The notes below the pieces were generated by a model. The model was given only the letters and a program-made list of their open reading frames with translations. It did not search any database and was not told the origin of the DNA. Source: Lineus longissimus (taxonomy: Eukaryota; Nemertea; Pilidiophora; Heteronemertea; Lineidae). From it: a stretch of DNA of 64,000 bases. Of this stretch, positions 20,901-32,900 are shown piece by piece. The stretch spans positions 6,140,001 through 6,204,000 of the forward strand of contig NC_088316.1 of the NCBI RefSeq assembly GCF_910592395.1, in the 5' to 3' direction. Numbering within the stretch: the first letter of the stretch is position 1; each line of letters begins with the position of its first letter. The position numbers were made by a program, and so were the translations under genes.

Positions 20901-23900
20901 TCCTTTCTCTGGCTATTGTTAGCAAATGACTCGACAGTAAGTTGTAGCTCTAATAACTGGTCATTGTCTACTGGCACAGGAGCTTCCCTGTAATGAAAAA
21001 ATGTAATTTCGATTAAAACATACAAAACAATTTTTATTAGGTCATGGGCCAAATCAAAAAAAGCTTTTTTTTAAATTTGTGACAACATTTCGGGGGCAGA
21101 ATAAAAACTATATTATCATGATAGTAAGGTGCTTACTTAAAGGAAACCTAAAACGAAACCCTTATAAAAATGGGGAGTTTTGAACGGCCTGGTTGAAACC
21201 TATGGCGGGAATAAGCTTCCATTGATAAATCTTAGCAGTTTTGAGCTCCCCTCAGGTAGTTGATTATGTGAGCTAGGCATCTGGGTGACATTGCATAACA
21301 TTACTGACTCCAGTCAATGAGCTGCATAGAAAGTAATCACCAATTTAGTTATTTTTACTACGTTCAGCTAGTCTAAATAAAGACTTGTGCCACGACTGGA
21401 TCTCTTCAAGTAAGCACCTTTATAAAAGAGAGCCAGTCGTGGCACAAAATCTTTGTTTAGATTAGCTGAACGTAGTAAAAATAACTAAATTGGTGATTAC
21501 GGGTACCTCTTAATATGCAGTTAATTACTGTAGTCAGTAATGCAATGCAACATTATGCAATGTTACCCAGGTTCCCAACTCACATAATCAACTACCTGGG
21601 GAAATTGAAACTGCTAAGTTTTATCAATGGGAGCTTATTGCCACCTAAAAGGTTTCAACCGGGCCGTTCAAAACTCCTCGTTTTTATAAGCGATCCGCTA
21701 AAGGTTTCCTTTAACATAAACCAGGTCGTTCAAAACTCCTCGTTTTTATAAGCGATTCGCTAAAGGTTTCCTTTAACATAAACCAGGTATATTGACATTC
21801 ATAACTAGAAGATCCTGTCATCTATAACCTTAGTTCATCAGTCATATCTTTGAAGACAGCACTGAATGGTGCAAATTTGGCGTGAACAATCCTGTAGAAA
21901 ACTGAAGTCAACCGAATAACATCTTCATCTACTTGTAGGCAGTTACCTTACTATTAAAAATAACTTGACTTTTATCATATTCTCGTTATCAAAGGCAGTA
22001 TCTTGTTAATGAGCAACCATTTTTGGGGGAATTCTTTTTATTATGTGATGTTATCATCTAATTCATGACAAGAGCATTTTTACTCTGCTTCAAAATATTG
22101 TCCCAAAATACAGCTTTTCATTCTACCCACAGCCTATTTATTCAACCACTTTACTATGGGATGTACTTTGGCTTTTTTCGGCATTATTCAAGCCAGGAAA
22201 AACCATGAGGGGAGGTTCACCATATTTGTGACCTGTCACAGCGAAACCAGGTGCTTGTCGCACAGAAGATGAGCCTAAATGACACCAGGAGATAATCGAA
22301 GAAATTGATGTGCTCATATTTCACAAAAGGCAGACACAACAGAGAAATGAACAAACAGTCTGTCTCAACCTGCCAAGCTCAGAGCGGCATGCGCCTGGTT
22401 TTGCTGTGACGGGTCACATTTATTCAAAATGGTCATGAATGTAATGATAGTCTGTGTTCTAAGTTCTAAAATTGACTTTGTGTGTGACCTCCTAAACAAT
22501 TTAATCGACATCGCATGTTAAAAACCGTTTTCAAATAAATACCTCAACAAAAGTAAGTCCCACCTAAACAATGAGGAACCGGCGCGATTTATCCGCCGCG
22601 TGGCGCTGCAATCGATCATACCAAAACTCTCCATTTCCAATGCATTATCATGTTATTTCTGAGCCCGAAAACGATCGCTTATTTTCGACCGATTTCGACG
22701 ACGTTTGCATCTTCCTGTTTTAAATCTATTGAGCTATCAGTTTCTTAAGATAATTTTGCGGAAAATATGCGCGATGCCAGTTAAAAGCTACGTTTTCTGT
22801 TGTTGAAATCCTGTGCAAAAATGTACGTAATGGTTTCCCGTGATTGACCTCATGCGACGTCAACAGACCAGAAAATGACGTCATGGCGTCAGAAGGTACG
22901 ATCGATTGTGGCGCCCCCACTGGCATTTATCTTAACACCGGTTCCTCATTGGTTATAATTTCTAAAGTATCCACGACAATGCAATGAAAATTGCAGGACA
23001 TCATCATACAATCATTAGGCAGAATGAGTGAAAAGGACAGGCGCATACCTATTGTTATGCATGAATGATCTTCAATTGAATGAAAAAAGTGCCATTTCAA
23101 AAATAACAACATTTGTGGCATGTTTCAGAGAGTATTTTTAACCACAACTGATTTCAAGGCCCACACTGCCAGTCAATTTCAGTGTTGAGGCATTGGTGGA
23201 TCAGTAACTTCTGTTATTTTTGAAACGGCACGTTTTTCATTCAATTGACGAACATTCATGCGTAACAACAGGAAGGCCCTTGTCCTTTTCACCGAAAATA
23301 CCTAATGATGGTGTGATGATGTCATGCCATTTTCATCGCATTGTCGTGGATACTTTAGAAATTATGACCAATTGTTTAGGGGGGACTTACTTTTGTTGAG
23401 GTGTTTATGATTTTTAGATACGGGTTACCGGTATTTCAATTAGTAGCTGGAGACTGAAAACTGTAAAAATCCCTGAGAAGTAAATGCAGGTAAATGCTAC
23501 TCCAAGGACTGCAAAAGCCTAATACCTCTTGATAGCAGGCCCTTCCCTTCGGTCAGTAGCTGTCGACTTTGGCTTTCCCTTTTCTTTATTTTGCTTCTTG
23601 TTGACCTTTGGCTTTGCGCCACCCTGATTGGCTGTCTGTTTGAGCTGATCTGTCAAATGTGCAGGTCGCTGTGACGTCTCGCCAATCGAGTGATCTAGGA
23701 AGAAAAAATCATTTTACAAAGCACACTGTAGACGTCCTGACGAGGGTAATTGCAATTACCCTCGTCAGAATGGCCGACCGGACCCCGCGGATTTTCTCCC
23801 AATTAGAGTTCTTCGAACGTCCCAAAAAGTAGTCAGGATGTGCATAAAAGTGTGCTTAACATAATGAATGCGTTGCCTTTGCGTAATTTTTCACCAACGC

Positions 23901-26900
23901 CAAGAAAATAGCCTGTAAAGTTCGAGTCCAAGACGAGGGTAAGTGAATTCGATGTTGTCTTTCCTTTAAATGGGAGAAAATCGGGTGAAACTTACCGAAG
24001 CGGCGGTGTCCAGTCGGCCATTTTGACAAGGGTAATTGCAATTACCCTCATCCGGTAGTCCACAGTGTTGCGTCTAAACCGAGATGGCGACATACTTAAC
24101 TCAAAAGATAATCGACTTTTCCAAGGATTTAAAAGAAATATATCAGCGGTGTTTTTCATAGCAACTCCAGCATCAAATCAAGGGAAATGTCCAGATAACC
24201 CTTTCGGTTTCAAGGAAGGTGGAGGTGGCTAGGGGAGCCTAAAGGGTTAACTTACCTTGCTGATATTGATGTGCCGACCTTACTTCCCCTTTCCCGCTCA
24301 TATAGTCGACCAATGACTTTAGAAATCCATGATGACCAACGGTCTGAGTATCACAAATGACCGCTAGGTGACGCCGAGCTCTAGTGATGGCCACATTGAT
24401 ACGTCGGTCTTCGGCCAGGAAACCAACTTCACCTGATGGAAAAAAGATGACAAAGTGAATCAAGGTATACATGTATAAATTCTAAAGGAAGGAATGCGTG
24501 CAAGAAACAGGTAACTCACACTCTCTGTGAAATCGAGTCCATGGTATCATTTTGTTCATCCGACCCTCCTCTATCCACTGCAACAATTTTTACAGTCCGA
24601 ATCAGAAATGACATCCATCCTGCTTCGCGTCACAAATGCGCAATGTACACGGAGTTGCACGTCAAGGTACGATTTTTTTTAAAAACACGACTTGTAAAAT
24701 ATTGCTAAACCTCTATATGTATGTTTTGTCATCAATAAAGAGTAAAAGATTTTTAAAAACATTGTCATTGGTATGATTTCGAAAAGAAAAACGAACTTGT
24801 AAGTTAGAATGCGGTAATTGTAGCCCCGGTTTAATTGTATTGATTGATATCCCCATGCATCTAACAATGCAGGGGCTACAATTACCCCATTCTACCCTAT
24901 TATATATGACACTTCAGAAGTTGGCCCAGAAGTGGTGACGGTATGGTTTAGACAATGGGAGACTGCTAAAATGTCGAATCGGGAACGATTGCATCCTCGC
25001 TTTGCCAGTAGGCAGATGCAACATTTTAGCAGTCTCCCATTGTCTAAACCGTATGGTCGCCACTTCCGGGCCAACTTTTAAAGTGTCATATATAATAGGG
25101 TAGAATGGGGTAATTGTAGCCCCAGTTTATTTGTAGCCCCTGCATTGTCAGATGCATGGGGATATCAATCAATATCAGTTTTGTCATGAATAAAGAGTAA
25201 GAGATAAACAAAAAACATTGTCCTGTTGGTACCTTTTTCGTTACTCCTCACCAACGATATCACTACCGCCTCCTTCTCCCTCCCCTGAAACGAATCGACC
25301 GACTTGATCTCGAGTTTCTGGTACTTGTGCGCAAGTCTCATCCTCAACAGTTCAACTTGGAGATTATACGGCGCGATTACGGCGATTGTCTCAGGTTTAA
25401 CCCCGCTGGAGATAAGACTTTCGACGTGCACGGCCACAAGGTCTGCCTCGCCCTCGTTGGCTTTGGAGATTTGCTCAGGTAGCTGGAGCTCCGGCAGGTC
25501 GCAGCCAGCAGTGTCTATCAGCAGTAACGGTAGTCTTGTCTCTTCGGAGTCTTCAACCTCTGGCAAGTCACTGAGGAATACAGAGAACAATATGTAAATG
25601 CACATACAGTGTACTGCATTTGTCTGTCCAAATGGTCTCCTTTACGGAGAGGTTCCACTGAATCTGTCAAGTTCCATTTCAATGAGGAACCTGCACAACA
25701 AAACCTGCCAATAGGGGGCCCTGCAGGCAAGTGGACCATGGTTGTATGAGAAAGCCATTTCCCGGGTCAATGATTATTGAATTTTTGAATATTTCGTCCC
25801 TTAATTACTCTACATGGGGAAATAGCACCAAAAATATTGTTGTATTGGTCCTTAATTCTATTTTGATGAATTTGATGAATATAGGGAGAAAATCAACAAC
25901 ACTTTATTTTAATGGAAAATGCACTGGAAGTGTACCTTATAGTACTGGTGCTGCCATCTGGATTTTTAGTTCTGCAGGTTCCTCATTGGAAATGGAAGTT
26001 ACTTTATTGACTGAGGTAAAATATGTGCCTTACATACCTGAGCAAGTGTTTTGCCACGGATTCATGAGCCACGAGTTTGCCATTGTAGAGCTGTTCTGAC
26101 GACCACTGCATGATCAACTCGTTCATCCGATACTGTGTGGTCAGCATCCTCATCACTTGATCACCGGACTGCTTCAGAACTCGCTCCATCAAGGTCACTT
26201 CAAGGCCGTCTTTCGCAGCTCTGAAAAATGCACAAGAATTATTCAAACTGTGAAATGATCATGGCACTAAAAGTTCAAAAAAACAAAATTTTAAGTTTGC
26301 ACGTTGATAAATTATAATGAATAGGGCTAGTTTTCTAGTGAAAGATCAGATACTTCAGAATTTATTGATACCCTGGAAACTTCCGGGGATATCAAGAAGA
26401 AGAGACACACCACATACCGTAAACTGTCGATTTTTCACGCATTTTTTTTCAGATCATGGAGATATTTGGCAAGCCGCCCGCTGAACAAGCATGACTTTTT
26501 TTGTCTTGTTGGGAGAGCCCTCTGCCCAACAGCACTGAAAATAAATCCAGTTCGACAAGCCAGCCTTGCCAAACAGGTCAAGGATTCTGCCTTGTTTGGC
26601 GAACTGGAGACTCTACGATATATTAGCCTATTATCACACTTTTGCGAGCTGTCGCCAATTCATGGATCATGCGCCAATTCATGGATCATGCCAGTTAAAC
26701 AACCAGTGGACATTTAGGCATGAGGACATTTTGATTCTCAATAAGACAGAGGTGGCGCTCACAATTTCTTACTTTTTCGACATGATAGTAGGAGGCAACT
26801 GCTGGTGGTCTCCAGCTAGGATGCACCGCGGTCCATTCAGCAGAGCAATCCAGCAAGCAGCTTCCAGCGCCTGTGAACACTCGTCAATCACAACCAGGTC

Positions 26901-29900
26901 AAAATGTCCGTCTTCTAAATATTTCAGCGGGCCATCTCGCGTGGCACTTGTCAGGGTTGACAAGACGACATCGGCACGTCGTAGAATATCTTTAGTGGCA
27001 GCGGATTCTCTCTCCCGGAGTTCCTTCCTGAGATGTTTCATATCTTCTCGTAATGACTGCCTAGATCCTCTGTCTTTAACTTTCTTCATTTTTGCCTGGA
27101 AAAACGAATTTGGCATGATCAAAGTGTAAAACAGATGGGATTGGTGAAATATTGTTGTAGTACATTGTACTTGTACACTATCAATTGCAAATCATCTGCT
27201 GCAAAATTGAAATATTTTCCTTCAAAATCTAAGAATATAATAAAGTGATGGAAAAGTTGCCAACCATAGCCTGTATATATATACTGGCTTTTGTGAAATT
27301 ATTGAAACCAAGGCCTGCAACCTGTCCTCAGTGCCTCTCAGAGATGGCAGCACACTTAGGTCATGGAATAGAACTTCACGACAAGTGTGAGTGAGAGGGC
27401 AACTGAAGAAGAGGGGCTTAGTCATGTAGGTAAACCTCTCACTGTGAGAATGCATGAATGTAGTTTCATGAATTTATCTTAACTTTGTGAAATGGTGCAT
27501 TTTCCAAAAATAGTCACAATCTGCATAGTTTCAATATTCTTGATGATCTAATTGCACTTTTGCCCATCCTGAGGAAAGGTATACTTTTAAAATGAAATTC
27601 GAGAGGAAACAATATGCAATTGATTGACTAGAAAAATGCCGGGCATCAAGGCAAGAATGCCGGGCATCAAGGCAACAGAGGAGAGCATCAGAGGTAACAA
27701 TGCGGGACATCAAGCCAACAATGCGGGGCATCAAGGCAATAATGCAGGGCATCAAGTCAATAATGCAGGGCATCAAGGCAACAATGCTGGAAATCAAGGC
27801 AACAAAGGAGAGCATCAGAGGTAACAATGCAGGGCATCGAGGCAACAGGGGAGAGCATCAGAGGTAATTGCCTTCGATGCCTCTGCGCTAGGATAAATTC
27901 GAGCACTGAAATATACATGTAGCATTTTACCATAGTTTGGTCCATATCCCTCCTGACGTCCTCAACTAGTTTCGTCTCGTCACTGTACGATAGTATAGCA
28001 TCCAAGGAGTACTTCTGTATATTGTGTAGCACCCTAGCAGGATGGCCAAGCCGAACAATACGTGAGCCCTTCTCACCGAGTCGCTCCACTAGATTATCGA
28101 CGGCGATATTTGACGGAGCACATGCCAGCACCTGTTGTGGCGAAATGAAAAATATTTACTGGAACATGTATATAAGAGCACTTAATTTTGATGGGCGTTT
28201 TATTTTTGTTGACTTACATGTATATGTAGCGAATGATCTGGATTCGTAAACAAAAATTGTACGCTGCAAATATTTGGCACTTTACAGCACAACATCTGAC
28301 AACAAGAGTTTCCTGGAAGGCGGCTGATGACCATAAATTATGCATTTCAACAGAGGGCTAAGGCTTACACAATTTGTTAAAGAATTTGGAAATTTAATTC
28401 AATTTTGAAAATTACCAATCGTACAAAAATGCCATGTTTCATACGAGACATAAAATACACTTGGATGCAAGCCCACTCAAACCTTTTACATTAAGAATAA
28501 CATCAAATAATTTTTTCACCAACTTTTAGCCTCATAACTTTTAAACAACCATCATCTCCAAGGAGACGAGCAACAGGAAGCTGGGAACCATCCTACTGAG
28601 TTCAGAGTAGACATTTCAAAGAGAATCAACTGGCATTTGAAATGTAACATAGGAGGGCACCGCAGACCACAGAGGAAATCTACGGCATCAGAGAAAGTGG
28701 CAATCCCTACCACATAAAGATTTGCTCCAACTGGGTACTCAAGCAGGGTACTTACATTGGTCTTAAGTCACTTATTTATGGCTCTTCATCGTTCAGACAT
28801 AAGGCCACAACGGAATCTGTATACTTCTCTCCGTCCTACGCCACCTTGGCTGCCTAGTCCCAAGTGAATCATATCTCCCTCAGCTCAGCTGTCATACTCA
28901 AACTAGTTCTTAGCCATGTGGTCCTTGGGTGGTAACAGTTTCTTTCATTGTACCACTCTTTACAGCCCTGATTAATACCACATTATCAGCATTTAGTGAG
29001 ACTAACCTTCATTTTCAAACTGATGGCTTGACGAATGATCTCGATGACAGTCGTGGTTTTTCCAGTCCCAGGTGGCCCATGGATGATAGCAACATCCGAC
29101 TGATTCAGGGCGAACTTCACAGCCTCTCTTTGCGATGCATCTAAATTCTCATTTAGGAACACCAGATCTAGAAACAAAGGAAGATAACTTCTTGAACATC
29201 TGAGTTCCAATAATGCCTTTCGGGACTCGTGATAGAGAAAGAAAAACGTCAGAGTAAAACGTCAAAGAAAATTGGGTCAGTGTTGGGAAACGGATTTGCA
29301 AATTATGACTAACAGGAATTGGGATGGTCAAAATTCTTTCAGAATGTTATTTTGATTAATTTTTTCTGAAAGGACCCTTTACCCTTTTGGGTATAATCGT
29401 CACGCTATGATCCTTATTCAATGTTCATTTCAAGTAAGTATTTTGCATGGAGAAGATGCCACTCTATGCCTTCCCCTGCATCTACTTAAAACTTCACTTA
29501 CAAAAGATAATTCTTATCTATTATACAACTCAACCCATTGCTGCAATACTGTAAAAGTCAAACATCAAAGAGAACCATTGCGGAAAATAACAAATTGTTT
29601 AATGACTAAACTTCGTGCAAAACACGTTTACATTTTACTAAAGCACACACTGGTGGAGACTGGCCTCCTTAGCCCTTGTTGGCAACCAGTCTAGGAGAAA
29701 AAACTCTGAATTAAAACCATGTAGTCAGGTTTGTTAGCTAGAATTAAGAAGACAGAACCTCCAAAAATAAAACCTAATTGACCAAAGATGGAGCACACCG
29801 GTCAGGCCATACCAGCGTCCAACCACACGTGCACGCAACAACAGCCAGTAATGCCTAAACACACCACTTTATTTCATTGTGGCATCAGACCTATGGTTTT

Positions 29901-32900
29901 TCAACAGTTCTCAACCACAGCACTGAAGTTACAGTTAAGGCAGGTTGAAGAAGATGATCAAAGCAAACCATAATGGGTGCAAAATGTTAACTCTTTCCAT
30001 GTTCTCACCATTAGTTATGTTCAGCGGCGGCTTTAACTCCGAACTACCAAACAGGACATTCACCAGATGATTACTTGGACCCGAGCGGTAGTTCTTCAGG
30101 TCACCGAGAGCCCTGAAAGAAAACTTAAGCGATCAGAAACACAATATCAAAGGGCCAAGCGGACGGTTTATAGGATGTTCAAACTGTTCATACCAAAATG
30201 GCTTCCGACAGAGCCGTCACTACCCAAAAAATATCCACTGAAAATGGCACTGGACAGAACTTTTAAATCTATTTCCCAATGTCAATAAACGCTATCAAAG
30301 TCACAAACACACATAAGAGTCCTGTATATAACGCTACGACATGCATGACTACTTGCAGCCTTGGTGTTCAGTACACATAGGGGCTCTAGCAAAATTTAAG
30401 TGAAGCCAATAGAAATGAAATATGTTAGTTTCTCCTGCAACCTCCTACCTCCTCCCCACAGAAACTAAAATATCATGATTTTGGCTTAACTTTCCATAGC
30501 CTTGTGTCGCACCTTTTGACTTATGGCACTTTGTGACAAACTTCAAGGCGGGATCCTAATCTACTTGAGTGCAAGTGGTTAAACAGGGTGTCTGGAAGTT
30601 CTGGCAGTCACCAGCTACTCTTGAAAAGTAGGAGGCTACCAGGCATTAGGGAGCAGATTTGGGCATTTTGAGGGCCAGAAAATGCTTCAGGAAGGGTCAT
30701 AAATATATACCCAGTCTAAGAAAAAAAGAAATTCAATTTTTTTTTTGGAGGCTTTTTTTGGAGAAAAAAAATATAAAAAAATATAATGGCTTCACTTTAA
30801 TTTTGCTACAACCTCTTACAATGCAATTCCATATCAAGATATCCGTCACAAAATATAGAGAATATTGGGTAAAATGCTGGGGCCACCTATCTGTGGTCGA
30901 CAAACTATTCCAACCCATTCAAAACCTTTTTTTACTTTGAGACAAGCACGATGGTGAATAAGATTTGATATACCTGTTAAGGGCCAATAGATTCACCAGA
31001 ATCTGCCATCAAATAAGTTTTAAAATGGTTAAAGTAAATCCATCCAGTTCCTTTCATACACAATAGACCGTAAGCGAAAATAAATTTCGGCTATTTTGAA
31101 AAGACCTTTTCACAGGCATTGTAAGTTTACCCCGACATAAAAGTCATGTTTTTAATCAAATCATTACCAAAAGCCCCTTTTAATATCATGAACATTGGAA
31201 GACATGGACAATTTCAAGTAAATTGCTTGAATAAGCTTGAATATTTTTACTTTTTGCCATGGCAAACAAACATTGCCTGTGAAAAGGGTCGTTTCAAAAT
31301 GGCCGAGGTTTGTTTTCGCATGGTTTCTATTTCATCAGCTACAAAGGATTCCAGCAAGTCTATTGCGGCCCGAAACCAGTATAATGTTAGGGTTATACTG
31401 CAAGAAAAAAAATCAGGGTACGGAACATTAAGGCCGCCGAAATCTAGACGTCCGTAGAAGCGATTTCCCGACGTATGAGACGCAAAAAACATGCATCAGA
31501 AATGCGGAATTTCATGCCATTCACGCATTTTTTTGGGTACGTATCTTTACCCTATGATATTTTTGGGTATGTAATTTTCCCCTTTTCTTTCAGTTTTACC
31601 CACCTGGTGGAAATCCTGATTTTGAATCACCACTGTGATAACAAGAGTCACACAGCTCATCTATCCTTACCTTCTTAATCTTTTATATGTGATGTCATTG
31701 GCCAGTTTAACCAATTTATATTTCTCTGTATCTGCATCCAAGTCGAGGGCATCGAGTGACTCATCAAATGCTATGCTAACGCTCTTCTGACGAACTTGAG
31801 ATACAATTCCCGTAGCAGTAGTCTCAATCTGCTCATGCGATGGGCTGAGGGCAACTATGTCACCTGAAGAGGAAGCAGATTTGGTAAATAGTATCTAATT
31901 TACTGGTACAGTAAAACCTCTCTATTAAGGACACCCTCAGGACTGACGAGTGCTGTCCCTAATAGAGAGGTGTCCTGGTTAGGGCACGCAGCTGCAGCTG
32001 CGCCGATAAATGGAAATGATGCTACGTCTTAGCGGGTTGAGGTGAACTTGGATCCTGGCGTGCACCCACTTGGTGGGAAAGTCATTCGCACCAGGACTTG
32101 CACGTACTGAAAATAACGAATAACGCGTTTTTCTACAATCTAAGATTTGAAACAAAATTGGAAAAGCATCAAACACGTTCAGAAAAATAGTTTACTGATG
32201 AACCAGAAGAAGAACAAATATACTGCAATAAAAAGCCGACCATTCCTTTAAAGGGCCATCAGCTCATTACCAATACGCCCTTCCACTCATAGCTCTAGGT
32301 CAATATTTGGACCAAGATTAACTTAGATACGGTATGCCAAGCAGATAGAGAATAATTTAAACCGAATTTTAGCTGAAATTCTTGAAATCCAGACTATAAT
32401 ATGGCGAAGTGAATATGTGAAAAATACCTGGACTCATATTATGTGATGGCATTTCCTTATCTTGCCAGAAAGGTTCAAAGGTCAAGACGGTCCTTCCAAA
32501 CAATCCAGTCCGACGGCTGCCAAGTCGTAAGTTGAGCAGGCACACACCTCTCCGCTGCAGCTCTTTGGCAGGAACATTTTCAAGCAGTGATCTGAAAGTT
32601 ACATTTATACATGTAAATTATGACAATTGTACGATTTAAAAATAAACTGGTCACCTAGAAGTAGTAGGCCTAGATAGGGACCGGACAGTCAGTAAGTAAA
32701 TACTAAAATACTTAATAGTGTCTTATAATGTTATATTATAACTCACACAACGTAGTGAGTGTAATGGTTACGTATGTATAAAGTATAAACAAAATTCATA
32801 TATCCATCATGTCCATCGAATCTGAAAAAATTTGTGCAGACCCATGACAATTCTGGTTCCGGTAGAGTTTGTTGCATTCCATACGGGCCGCGCCTTCATT

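Noticed and set aside
27624-27824. NAGHQGN repeat protein on the plus strand
   Set aside because: A 21-bp minisatellite in an IGHMBP2 intron; no conserved context or start.
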